DNA from: an uncultured Collinsella sp.
Lineage (GTDB): Bacteria; Actinomycetota; Coriobacteriia; Coriobacteriales; Coriobacteriaceae
Reading direction: 5' to 3'
DNA: 12,442 nt
Assembly: GCA_958428675.1 (NCBI GenBank)
Contig: CAUAGV010000032.1
Location: forward strand, 1-12,442
Part shown: piece by piece, positions 6,498 to 12,442 of the stretch
How the letters are laid out: every line of letters begins with the position of its first letter
Position numbering within the stretch: the stretch's first letter is position 1
The notes under the pieces: model-generated
Database searches by the model: none
What the model was told of the DNA's origin: nothing
What the model saw: the letters and a program-made list of their open reading frames with translations, nothing else
Translations under genes and position numbers: made by a program

Positions 6498-6533
6498 CAT
6501 AACGGGCGCACGGGGTCCCTACCTTTCGTTATG
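6498..6533. repeat. 7-bp inverted repeat CATAACG/CGTTATG
   Basis: CATAACG at 6498-6504 pairs with CGTTATG at 6527-6533 across 22 nt, 42 bp after the argG stop. It may be a weak 3'-end hairpin of argG. No U-run follows. Confidence 0.35.
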
Positions 6534-6608
6534 CTTGCTGACACTTCTTAACATCGGTGGCCCCTACGTTCCGCCCGCATATATGATGCCGCGACTGCGG
6601 CTGAGTCC

Positions 6609-6638
6609 GAGCCCCGCCGGGGTTGTCCGGCGGGGCTC
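6609..6638 (+). terminator. 12-bp GC-rich hairpin between argG and the 56-codon ORF
   Basis: GAGCCCCGCCGG (6609-6620) pairs perfectly with CCGGCGGGGCTC (6627-6638) around the loop GGTTGT. It is followed by CTTCTATCAATTT, with only a poor U-run. A smaller GCCGC/GCGGC hairpin (6588-6601) precedes it. This is probably the argG terminator, perhaps leaky, allowing some readthrough into the downstream ORF and argH. Confidence 0.65.
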
Positions 6639-6688
6639 CTTCTATCAATTTGGCGGCTCTGCGCCCATATATATGAGGAGTATCCATT

Positions 6689-6859
6689 ATGTTCAATGCT
6701 ATCGCGCATGCTTTACTTTCCCTCGCGCCCGAGCTCGATGCTGCGAAGGTCGAGGACGTCCCTATGAGCCTGAAGGCCTGGATCGATGGTTCGCAAGGCA
6801 ACATCCGGAGGGAGACGTTGGGCGCCAAGTGCCTGGTGCGTCACTTCTTTGCAAATTAG
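6689..6859 (+). CDS. Hypothetical 56-residue protein between argG and argH
   Basis: ORF from ATG 6689-6691 to TAG 6857-6859. GAGGAG at 6675-6680 lies 8 nt upstream, a strong ribosome site. Codons are biased to G/C third positions like the flanking genes. The product begins MFNAIAHALLSLAPELDAAK and ends CLVRHFFAN, with a hydrophobic start (residues 4-13) that is too short to be a clear membrane segment or signal peptide. I do not recognise the family. It sits between two arginine genes and could be a small accessory or regulatory protein, or unrelated. A longer overlapping frame (6535-6906) crosses the hairpin and lacks a ribosome site, so this reading is preferred. Confidence 0.55.
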   Translation: MFNAIAHALLSLAPELDAAKVEDVPMSLKAWIDGSQGNIRRETLGAKCLVRHFFAN

Positions 6860-6977
6860 CTACATGGCCCCGCGCACAGTGGGGAATGTGTAAAACTAGC
6901 GGTTGAAAAATCGCTTTAGCGACATGGCGCATTGCTTTGGGCGCTTGTTTTGGTATTTGGAGAAAGGGGACGGTTCC

Positions 6978-8408
6978 ATGGCTCTTTGGGGCGGTCGTTT
7001 TGAGGCGGGAGTGGCCGAGGTCACGCAGGAGTTTGGCGCGTCGCTGCCGGTCGACAAACATCTCTATAAGCAGGATATCGCCGGTTCTAAGGCGCATGCC
7101 AAGATGCTGGCGGCCCAGGGCATCATCAGCGCCGAGGACGAGCAAGCGATTGCCGAGGGCCTGACCGGAATCGAACAGGATATCGATGCCGGCAACTTCA
7201 CCTTCGATATCAACGATGAGGACATTCATATGTCCATCGAGAGCGAGCTGACGCGCCGTATCGGCGAGGCCGGTAAGCGCTTGCATACCGGGCGTTCGCG
7301 CAACGACCAGGTGGCGACCGATACGCGCCTGGGCGTCAAGGCGTTGGCCAAGGAGCTCATGGAGGCCAATCTTGAGTTGCGCCATGTGCTGGTGGATGCG
7401 GCCAAGAAGTACGACAAGGTGATTCTGCCGGGCTACACGCACATGCAGCATGCTCAGCCCGTGCTGCTGTCACATCATCTGCTGGCGTATTCCTGGATGT
7501 TCGCGCGCGACTTTACACGCCTGAAGGCCGCCTTTGATGCCGCCGACAACTGCCCGCTGGGTGCTGCCGCGCTTGCCGGTACGAGCTATCCGCTCGATCG
7601 CCAGATGACGGCTGCCGAGCTTGGCTTTGCGGGTGTGATTCCCAACTCGCTCGATGCGGTTTCCGACCGTGATTTCCTGCTCGATCTGCATTACGCCGGC
7701 TCCGTCATGGCCATGCACCTGTCGCGCCTTTCCGAGGAGATCGTGTTGTGGTCGAGCTCCGAGTTTGGCTTTATTACGCTTTCCGACTCGTACTCCACCG
7801 GCTCGTCCATCATGCCGCAGAAGAAGAATCCCGACTTTGCCGAGCTTATCCGCGGCAAGAGCGGCCGAGTCTATGGCAACCTGGTGCAGCTGCTTGTGAC
7901 CATGAAGGGCCTGCCGCTGGCCTATAACAAGGACTTGCAGGAGGACAAGGAGGGCGCGCTCGATACCGCCCACACGCTCATGCAGTGCCTGTCGGTTATG
8001 GCCGGTATGATTTCGACTTGGACCGTCAACGAGGATGCCATGGCGCGCGAGTGCGGCGTGGGGCACCTTGCCGCTACCGATGTTGCCGATTACCTGGCCA
8101 AGCGTGGCCTGCCGTTCCGTGAGGCGCATGCCGTGGTGGGCCATCTGGTCCTGATGTGTGAGAAGCGCGGCTGCAATCTTGAGGACCTGCCGTTTGAGGT
8201 GTTCCAGGAGGCAAGCCCGCTCTTTGAGCGCGATATTACCGAGGCGCTCGACATCCCGTCGATTGTCGCCGCGCGCACGACCGAGGGCGGTACCGCCCCT
8301 GCCGCTGTTGCCGTGCAGCTGCAGCGTGCCGAGGCACAACTCGTTGCCGACGAAGGTGTGTTTGGCTCGTTGACCAAGGTCGTCGAGATGGGCCACGGAG
8401 CTAATTAG
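6978..8408 (+). CDS. argH: Argininosuccinate lyase
   Basis: 476-residue enzyme of the fumarase/aspartase superfamily, normally a cytoplasmic tetramer. It splits argininosuccinate into arginine and fumarate, the final step of arginine synthesis. Visible family blocks are ALWGGRFE at the N-terminus, the TGRSRNDQVATD substrate-binding segment, YTHMQHAQP with H155 and H158, and the superfamily signature GSSIMPQKKNPD, whose flexible loop holds the catalytic serine (S276/S277). An in-frame upstream codon at 6903 would add 25 residues, but ATG at 6978 is chosen because AAAGGGG at 6963-6969 lies 8 nt upstream and the family N-terminus starts there. The 118 bp before it carry small hairpins (for example CCCCGC/GTGGGG near 6868-6884) and no convincing promoter. 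A wobble-containing terminator follows. Confidence 0.98.
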   Translation: MALWGGRFEAGVAEVTQEFGASLPVDKHLYKQDIAGSKAHAKMLAAQGIISAEDEQAIAEGLTGIEQDIDAGNFTFDINDEDIHMSIESELTRRIGEAGKRLHTGRSRNDQVATDTRLGVKALAKELMEANLELRHVLVDAAKKYDKVILPGYTHMQHAQPVLLSHHLLAYSWMFARDFTRLKAAFDAADNCPLGAAALAGTSYPLDRQMTAAELGFAGVIPNSLDAVSDRDFLLDLHYAGSVMAMHLSRLSEEIVLWSSSEFGFITLSDSYSTGSSIMPQKKNPDFAELIRGKSGRVYGNLVQLLVTMKGLPLAYNKDLQEDKEGALDTAHTLMQCLSVMAGMISTWTVNEDAMARECGVGHLAATDVADYLAKRGLPFREAHAVVGHLVLMCEKRGCNLEDLPFEVFQEASPLFERDITEALDIPSIVAARTTEGGTAPAAVAVQLQRAEAQLVADEGVFGSLTKVVEMGHGAN

Positions 8409-8453
8409 CTTATAGGATGCGTCTGTCTGGTGCGTTTATCATATCTTGCCTTT

Positions 8454-8487
8454 ACGGGTGCTCGCTACGGTGGGTGCCCGTTTTGTT
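8454..8487 (+). terminator. Intrinsic terminator after argH
   Basis: ACGGGTGC at 8454-8461 pairs with GTGCCCGT at 8474-8481 (8 bp including two G-U pairs). TTTGTT follows. It lies 46 nt past the argH stop, suggesting that argH transcription ends here and ndk has its own promoter. Confidence 0.65.
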
Positions 8488-8650
8488 ATAGGGAAGGAAG
8501 GAGCTTGTCGAGAACTATTGTAGGACCTTTGGGCAGGTTGTGAAGGGGATACGTTTGCGGGTGGCAACCGACCGTCTGATCTGTTCGATGCGGTTGATGG
8601 GCGGTCGGATGGTACTCTAGTCGGGCTTCGGAACAGAAGTGACACATATG
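8488..8650. other. Non-coding stretch between argH and ndk with a 7-bp dyad
   Basis: No convincing gene. CCGACCG at 8568-8574 pairs with CGGTCGG at 8602-8608, extendable inward by G-U pairs. A very short TTG-started frame after AAGGGG (8543-8548) runs only about 20 codons to 8620 and is not supported. The stretch may be an untranslated leader or decayed sequence. Confidence 0.4.
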
Positions 8651-8653
8651 GAG

Positions 8654-8680
8654 CGCTTCAATTAATAATAACGCTTCAAT
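8654..8680. repeat. Direct repeat CGCTTCAAT upstream of the ndk promoter
   Basis: CGCTTCAAT occurs at 8654-8662 and 8672-8680, with an 18-bp period and an AT-rich spacer. It ends 14 bp before the -35 of the candidate ndk promoter, a typical position for an activator or repressor binding two half-sites in tandem. Confidence 0.45.
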
Positions 8681-8693
8681 AAACGGCTTTTTG

Positions 8694-8722
8694 TTTAACT
8701 GCAGCTAGAACTCTGTTACGAT
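8694..8722 (+). promoter_or_regulatory. Candidate ndk promoter
   Basis: TTTAAC (8694-8699), a 17-bp spacer and TACGAT (8717-8722). The start would be near 8729, giving a leader of about 57 nt. The spacing is ideal and the hexamers are moderate matches. The terminator after argH makes a separate ndk promoter likely. Confidence 0.5.
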
Positions 8723-8785
8723 GCAGTCCAGGCGGGTGCCGGAATGGGACTTGGGCACGCGCGAACCTACTTGAAAGGCTACCTT

Positions 8786-9190
8786 ATGGCTATCGAGAAG
8801 ACCTTCATCATGATTAAGCCCGACGCTGTGCGCGATCGCAAGATCGGCGAGATCGTTGCTCGCATTGAGCGCAGCGGCCTTGTCATCGAGCGCATGGAGA
8901 TGACCACGCTCGAGCGCGCTACCGTCGAGGAGCACTACGCCCATCTGGCCGACAAACCCTTCTTTGGCGGTCTGTGCGACTTTATGACGAGCGGTCCGGT
9001 CGTCAAGATGGTTGTTTCCGGTCTTTCCGCTGTCTCCAAGATGCGCACCCTTATGGGCGCCACCAACCCGCTTGATGCTGCTCCTGGCACCATCCGCGGT
9101 GACTTCGCCGTCGATGTCAACGCCAACGTGATTCACGGCTCCGACTGCCTGGAGAACGCCGAGATCGAGATCAAGCGCTTCTTTGGCTAA
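8786..9190 (+). CDS. ndk: Nucleoside diphosphate kinase
   Basis: 134-residue cytoplasmic enzyme that transfers the gamma phosphate of ATP to nucleoside diphosphates through a phosphohistidine, balancing the NTP and dNTP pools. The family start MAIEKTFIMIKPDAV, the MGATNP block at 90-95, the PGTIRGDF block and the active-site NVIHGSD with nucleophile H117 are all visible. The length is near the bacterial norm, slightly shorter than E. coli. The in-frame codon at 8744 would add 14 residues; ATG at 8786 is preferred for AAAGG at 8774-8778, 7 nt upstream, and for agreement with the family N-terminus. It appears to be a single-gene transcription unit with its own promoter, upstream direct repeats and a strong terminator. 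Confidence 0.98.
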   Translation: MAIEKTFIMIKPDAVRDRKIGEIVARIERSGLVIERMEMTTLERATVEEHYAHLADKPFFGGLCDFMTSGPVVKMVVSGLSAVSKMRTLMGATNPLDAAPGTIRGDFAVDVNANVIHGSDCLENAEIEIKRFFG

Positions 9191-9192
9191 AC

Positions 9193-9214
9193 CAGCTTTG
9201 ACTCCTTAAAGCTG
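9193..9214 (+). repeat. 7-bp hairpin just after ndk
   Basis: CAGCTTT (9193-9199) and AAAGCTG (9208-9214) can pair around 8 nt, directly after the ndk stop and before the main terminator. It may protect the mRNA 3' end. No U-run follows, so it is probably not itself a terminator. Confidence 0.4.
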
Positions 9215-9228
9215 TTAGCGTGTGGCTT

Positions 9229-9263
9229 GGGCGCCGCGGAACTCCATCCGCGGCGCCCTTTTT
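9229..9263 (+). terminator. Strong intrinsic terminator of ndk
   Basis: GGGCGCCGCGGA at 9229-9240 pairs perfectly over 12 bp with TCCGCGGCGCCC at 9247-9258 around the loop ACTCCA, followed by five T's (9259-9263). Textbook structure, 38 nt after the ndk stop. Confidence 0.93.
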
Positions 9264-9309
9264 ATCCCAACAGGTTTTTGGTAAACGCTCACAAATCTAC
9301 TAAAGAGCA

Positions 9310-9341
9310 CCCGCCTGGAATGTGCGTGCATTCCAGGCGGG
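9310..9341 (-). terminator. Hairpin terminator of rpiB
   Basis: CCCGCCTGGAATG (9310-9322) and CATTCCAGGCGGG (9329-9341) form a perfect 13-bp stem with loop TGCGTG. On the minus strand it starts about 30 nt after the rpiB stop and is followed by TGCTCTTTAG, a weak U-run. It faces the ndk terminator in the convergent gap. Confidence 0.75.
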
Positions 9342-9372
9342 GGCTGTCGTTAGCGTATGGCGTTGTAAGTCT

Positions 9373-9840
9373 TTAGGCCTCGTCGACGACCTTGAGACCG
9401 CGGGTCTGGTCGATCTCGTTGAGGAGGTTGACGCGACGCTCGTGGCGGCCACCCTCAAACTCGGCGTCGAGCCACTCGTCGACGATCATCTTGGCGAGCT
9501 CGGAACCCACGACGCGAGCGCCAAAGGCGAGCACGTTGGTGTTGTTGTGCATGCGCGAGAGCTTGGCGCTGAAGGGCTCGGAGCACACGACGGCGCGTAC
9601 GCCCTCGACCTTGTTGGCGGCAAGGCTAATGCCGACGCCGGTACCGCAGATCAGGATACCCAGGTCGACGTCACCGTTGGCTACGGCCTTGCCCACCTTG
9701 TAGCCGGCGATGGGGTAATCGAAGCTCTCGGAGGTGTCGGTGCCAAAGTTGACGACCTCGCAGCCGCGCTCCTTCAGGTGCTCGGAAATGATGTTCTTGA
9801 GCTCGACGGCGGCGTGGTCGTTACCGATACCGATCTTCAT
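9373..9840 (-). CDS. rpiB: Ribose-5-phosphate isomerase B
   Basis: 155-residue RpiB/LacAB-family sugar-phosphate isomerase interconverting ribulose-5-phosphate and ribose-5-phosphate in the pentose phosphate pathway. Motifs: GNDHAAVELK at 6-15 with D8-H9, the active-site loop ICGTGVGIS with catalytic C65 and T67, and RMHNNTN with H98. Start ATG at 9838-9840 is chosen over upstream in-frame codons (to 10056) because GAGAGG at 9849-9854 lies 8 nt upstream and MKIGIGNDHA is the family N-terminus. It is divergent from the cysteine desulfidase gene and convergent with ndk. A TATCAT hexamer upstream on the minus strand could be its -10, but no good -35 matches it. Activity on allose-6-phosphate or galactose-6-phosphate cannot be excluded; a stand-alone gene favours RpiB. 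Confidence 0.95.
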   Translation of the reverse strand: MKIGIGNDHAAVELKNIISEHLKERGCEVVNFGTDTSESFDYPIAGYKVGKAVANGDVDLGILICGTGVGISLAANKVEGVRAVVCSEPFSAKLSRMHNNTNVLAFGARVVGSELAKMIVDEWLDAEFEGGRHERRVNLLNEIDQTRGLKVVDEA

Positions 9841-9922
9841 AGATGGTTCCTCTCTGGTCTGTGCGGCGCAAATGCTAAAGGTGTTTACCGCGTTCGACTG
9901 CATGATAGCGCGACTTTTGTGT

Positions 9923-9941
9923 AAACGCTCGGGCGTTTTTT
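9923..9941 (+). repeat. Small hairpin with T-run in the rpiB/cyuA divergent region
   Basis: AAACGC (9923-9928) pairs with GCGTTT (9933-9938) around TCGG, and three more T's follow (9939-9941). It resembles a minimal intrinsic terminator on the plus strand, but no plus-strand gene precedes it. It might stop antisense transcription through rpiB or be a chance dyad. It abuts the palindrome TTTGATCAAA at 9939-9948. Confidence 0.35.
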
Positions 9942-10037
9942 GATCAAACACTTTAGCAGGCAACAAGACCCGCTTTTCATGAATGAATGCCGCCAGTTTG
10001 TGCTTGAGCGCCGTCCGCCGGAACCATGGTTGCGGTT

Positions 10038-10057
10038 TTTGATGCATTGTTATCAAA
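10038..10057. promoter_or_regulatory. Operator-like dyad TTTGAT-N8-ATCAAA upstream of the cysteine desulfidase gene
   Basis: TTTGAT (10038-10043) and ATCAAA (10052-10057) flank 8 nt, 56 bp before the start codon at 10113. The same half-sites occur without a spacer in TTTGATCAAA at 9939-9948, about 100 bp upstream in the same 272-bp divergent region. The position fits a regulator of the cysteine desulfidase gene, of rpiB, or of both. The 8-nt spacer is too long for an FNR/CRP-type box. No clear promoter was found for the gene. Confidence 0.4.
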
Positions 10058-10112
10058 TAGAAGAGCTAATTATTTTTGAGAGACCAGCCCGTTATGCAAG
10101 CAGGAGATACCT

Positions 10113-11432
10113 ATGCCTACCGATTCCCTTCGTGATGCCGCGTTTTGCGATGTTTTGAACCGCGAGCTTGTCTGTGCGCTCGGCTGCACCGAGCCTATTG
10201 CCGTTGCCTATGCAGCGGCGTTGGCGAGCCAGACGCTCGGTTGCGAACCCGATCATATGGACGTTGCCTGCTCGGGCAACATCATCAAGAACGTTAAGAG
10301 CGTGACCGTGCCCAACTCGGGCGGTATGCACGGTATTGAAGCTGCGGCCGTGCTGGGTGCCGTGGGCGGCGACGCCAAGAGCGCGCTCGAGGTGCTCGAG
10401 AGCGTTAACGACGAAGATCGTGCTCGCGTGACCGAGCTCCTCGCCGATGCCGGTTACTGCGACGTGTCGCTTGTCGAGGGTGTGTCCAACCTCTACATCA
10501 AGGTGACCGCCACGGCCGGGGGCCATACCGCGGTCGTCGAGATTACCGACCACCACACCAATGTCACGTGCCATACGCTCGACGGTATTCCGGTGTGCGG
10601 CAAGTCGGCGGGGGAGTGCGCCGCCTGCGCCGAGCGCGTGGTGGCTGAGCGTGCGGCGGATAAGGCCGACGCGCCCATGTCGATTGAGTCCATCATCGAC
10701 TTTATCGAGGGCGGCGACATTGAGGGCGCCCGCGCTGCCGTTGAGCGTCAGATTGAGCTGAACGGCGCGATCAGTGCCGAGGGCCTCGCGCACGCTTGGG
10801 GCGCCGAGGTGGGCCGTACGCTGCTGGGTGCTCGTGCCGATGACGTCGCCTGCCGTGCCCGTGCCCGTGCGGCCGCCGGGTCCGACGCCCGCATGAACGG
10901 TTGCGCGCTGCCGGTCGCCATTGTGTGCGGCTCGGGCAATCAAGGCATTACCTGCGCATTGCCCGTCATGGAGTATGCCGAGTACCTGCGTTGCGACCAC
11001 GAGCGTCTGGTGCGCGCCGTGATGCTGTCCGATCTTATCGCCGTGCATATCAAGAGCTATATTGGTGCGCTTTCGGCGTTTTGCGGTGCTATTTGCGCCG
11101 CGTGCGGCGCCGGCGCTGCGATTACCTGGCTGTGCGGTGGCACGCGCGAGCAGATTGGCGCGACGGTCTCGAATACGCTCGGTAACGTGGGCGGCATCGT
11201 GTGCGACGGCGCCAAGGCGAGCTGTGCCGCCAAGATCTCGGCTGCCGTCGATGCGGCGATTCTGGGACATGATATGGCCATGCAGGGTCGCGGCTTCCGT
11301 GCCGGCGAGGGCCTGATCCAGGATACCGTCGAGCAGACGATTGCCAGCATGGGCTACGTGGGCCGTGTGGGCATGAAGGACACCGACGTCGAGATCCTCA
11401 ACATCATGATCGGCAAAACCCAGGTGTGTTAG
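10113..11432 (+). CDS. cyuA: L-cysteine desulfidase (CyuA/UPF0597 family, 4Fe-4S)
   Basis: 439-residue member of the family related to the alpha subunit of iron-sulfur L-serine dehydratase. It is expected to break L-cysteine into pyruvate, ammonia and sulfide in the cytoplasm. CALGCTEP at 21-28 (C25) is the family N-terminal signature. C324, C364 (GGIVCDGAK) and C371 show the same 40- and 7-residue spacing I recall for the cluster-related cysteines of the Methanocaldococcus jannaschii enzyme. The protein is unusually rich in cysteine: 22 residues, including CGAICAAC from 324 and the last residue. Start ATG has AGGAG at 10102-10106, 6 nt upstream. It stands alone, with no adjacent cysteine transporter or regulator gene. 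Serine dehydratase activity is possible, but there is no separate beta subunit nearby. Confidence 0.88.
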   Translation: MPTDSLRDAAFCDVLNRELVCALGCTEPIAVAYAAALASQTLGCEPDHMDVACSGNIIKNVKSVTVPNSGGMHGIEAAAVLGAVGGDAKSALEVLESVNDEDRARVTELLADAGYCDVSLVEGVSNLYIKVTATAGGHTAVVEITDHHTNVTCHTLDGIPVCGKSAGECAACAERVVAERAADKADAPMSIESIIDFIEGGDIEGARAAVERQIELNGAISAEGLAHAWGAEVGRTLLGARADDVACRARARAAAGSDARMNGCALPVAIVCGSGNQGITCALPVMEYAEYLRCDHERLVRAVMLSDLIAVHIKSYIGALSAFCGAICAACGAGAAITWLCGGTREQIGATVSNTLGNVGGIVCDGAKASCAAKISAAVDAAILGHDMAMQGRGFRAGEGLIQDTVEQTIASMGYVGRVGMKDTDVEILNIMIGKTQVC

Positions 11433-11445
11433 TTACGCCTGAGGT

Positions 11446-11469
11446 TCCGCCGTTCTGCCGAACGGCGGA
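11446..11469 (+). terminator. 10-bp hairpin after the cysteine desulfidase gene
   Basis: TCCGCCGTTC (11446-11455) and GAACGGCGGA (11460-11469) form a perfect stem around TGCC, 14 nt past the stop codon. GG/CC can extend it past a bulged T. There is no U-run, so it may only protect the transcript end or act together with the larger structure downstream. Confidence 0.5.
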
Positions 11470-11483
11470 CCGGCCGACGCTGC

Positions 11484-11582
11484 AAACGCCCCTAAACGGC
11501 AATCTGCCTTTCAATCGTCGGGCATGGCCAGAAGGCCTATGCCCTCCTCTTTCAAGGCACATTGCGCGCTTAGGGGCGTTTT
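11484..11582. repeat. Long nested hairpin between the convergent cyuA and HAD genes
   Basis: Three concentric stems: 11484-11495 with 11570-11581 (AAACGCCCCTAA/TTAGGGGCGTTT, 12 bp perfect); 11505-11510 with 11554-11559 (TGCCTT/AAGGCA); and 11520-11529 with 11534-11544 (GGGCATGGCC, 10 bp with one bulged T). Together they make a folded unit of about 98 nt ending in TTTT on the plus strand. It may be the real end of the cyuA transcript, a structured small RNA, or a palindromic repeat like that at 3708-3837. The pairing is seen; the function is inferred. Confidence 0.6.
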
Positions 11583-11632
11583 CGCTGACTTATGCTCAAC
11601 CTGCGGCGTTATTTTGTTTGGAGCGAGGGGTC

Positions 11633-12391
11633 CTATGACAGCTCGTCGGCTACTTGGTGTTCGTAGAAGGCTTCTACTACGGCGTTGAATTCGCGGGCGA
11701 AGTCTTCCATGGTTCCTCGCCAGGTGGCTCGGCCGGGTTTTCCCTGACCAACATAGGCAGTCTGAATGCCGCAGGCGGGGCTGGGGAAGTCACGCTTGGG
11801 GTCGTTGCCCACCATAAGGACCTCGTGCGGCTCGAGCCCCATCACCTGAAGCTGCTCTAGATAGTAGGTGGCATCGGGCTTGCAGCGGGTGGTGTTTCCC
11901 ATGTGCGTGACGAGCTCAAAGGGGGCGTCGGCCAGGTCGCCCCAACCCATGCGGCACTCGATGGCCCCCTGCGGAAAGCTGGGGTTGGTGAAGAGCGCGC
12001 AGCGCAGCCCTGCGTCCTGTACGGCCTGAAGCGCGGCGTGTGCGCCCGGCATGGCGTGGGCGTTGATGACGTCGTCGTTCTTGTATGGAAGAACTTCGCG
12101 GTCGTAGTAGGTAAACGCCTCGTAGATGAGGGGATCGGAGAGGCAGATGCCGCATCGGCGCTCGACCTCGGTGCGGTAAAACTCAAGATTGGTGCGCTTA
12201 TCCGTGCCGCTTCGGCGGTTGGCGTTGAGGTCGACCAGGATGGTGCCGAGGCGTGCCATCGTGCCACCGCGGCTGCGACGTCCGATGTCCGCGAGCATCG
12301 ACGAGACATCCTTAAAATAGCGAAGGATGAACGCGTTGAGGTTGATGCTAAGAAGCGTCTCGTCCATATCGAAAACGACTGCTTTGAGCAC
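11633..12391 (-). CDS. HAD-superfamily hydrolase, subfamily IA-like
   Basis: 252-residue putative phosphatase of unknown substrate. Motif I DMDET has nucleophile D8 and D10; motif II is FTNPS with T135; motif III is K171 in RCKPD; motif IV is GNDPKRD with D197 and D201. The insertion after motif I (about 15-115) would be the helical C1 cap, which is typical of subfamily IA. The start is GTG at 12389-12391, supported by AAAGG at 12399-12403, 7 nt upstream, and by the MLKAVVFDMD family N-terminus; no ATG fits. It converges on the cysteine desulfidase gene. It differs from the other HAD gene in this window, which is Cof-type with a C2 cap. Nothing nearby predicts a substrate. About 50 bp remain upstream in the window, with no further gene visible. 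Confidence 0.9.
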   Translation of the reverse strand: MLKAVVFDMDETLLSINLNAFILRYFKDVSSMLADIGRRSRGGTMARLGTILVDLNANRRSGTDKRTNLEFYRTEVERRCGICLSDPLIYEAFTYYDREVLPYKNDDVINAHAMPGAHAALQAVQDAGLRCALFTNPSFPQGAIECRMGWGDLADAPFELVTHMGNTTRCKPDATYYLEQLQVMGLEPHEVLMVGNDPKRDFPSPACGIQTAYVGQGKPGRATWRGTMEDFAREFNAVVEAFYEHQVADELS

Positions 12392-12442
12392 GCGGGCACC
12401 TTTCTCGAAAAATCGTTCCAGAATCGTTGGTTCCGGATACTT

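Noticed and set aside
6535..6906. 123-codon plus-strand ORF between argG and argH
   Set aside because: TTG start without a ribosome site, runs through a perfect 12-bp hairpin, and conflicts with the better-supported 56-codon ORF.
8555..8620. Short TTG-started frame after AAGGGG upstream of ndk
   Set aside because: About 20 codons, rare start, no distinctive codon content; not enough support for a gene or leader peptide.
10038..10057. FNR/CRP-type box before the cysteine desulfidase gene
   Set aside because: Half-sites TTGAT/ATCAA match, but the spacer is 8 nt, not 4 as in FNR sites, so only an unspecified dyad is reported.

Overview
The window is a G+C-rich stretch of bacterial chromosome carrying ordinary housekeeping and amino-acid metabolism genes. 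Gene families, strong AAGGAG-type ribosome sites, CGC/CGT- and GAG-biased codons and many GC-rich hairpins suggest a high-G+C Gram-positive gut bacterium of the Coriobacteriia, most like Collinsella. That placement is recall of family resemblance and was not searched. I see no tRNA or rRNA gene, CRISPR array, insertion sequence or phage gene.

Layout. 1-586 (-) is the N-terminal part of an M18 zinc aminopeptidase, divergent from polA (753-3503, +; DNA polymerase I with an apparently degenerate proofreading domain). PolA converges on a Cof-type HAD phosphatase (3849-4676, -). The 345 bp between them holds a 16-bp perfect hairpin, a 9-bp dyad and a striking element of about 130 bp bounded by perfect 34-bp inverted repeats. 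The HAD gene is divergent from argG (5230-6456, +). Between argG and argH (6978-8408, +) lie a strong hairpin and an unrecognised 56-codon ORF with a good ribosome site (6689-6859). ndk follows (8786-9190, +) with its own candidate promoter and a textbook terminator. rpiB (9373-9840, -) is divergent from a cysteine desulfidase gene of the CyuA/UPF0597 family (10113-11432, +), which converges on a second HAD hydrolase (11633-12391, -; GTG start) across a structured intergenic region.

Main discovery candidate: the 550-bp leader of argG looks like an arginine transcription attenuator. It has a candidate promoter (about 4820-4847), a 24-codon leader ORF (4951-5025) with a near-consensus ribosome site and six Arg codons in its last ten sense codons (four of them CGA, a codon argG itself never uses), a chain of mutually exclusive helices, and an intrinsic terminator with a U-run (5090-5135) ahead of argG. 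A 17-nt complementary pair (5064-5080 with 5164-5180) brackets the terminator. ArgG and ArgH catalyse the last two steps of arginine synthesis, so arginyl-tRNA supply would gate the pathway through ribosome stalling. Arginine genes in bacteria are usually described as ArgR/AhrC- or T-box-controlled, and I know of no described leader of this type in this group.

The other genes do not form an obvious pathway together. Most seem to be single-gene transcription units separated by hairpins.
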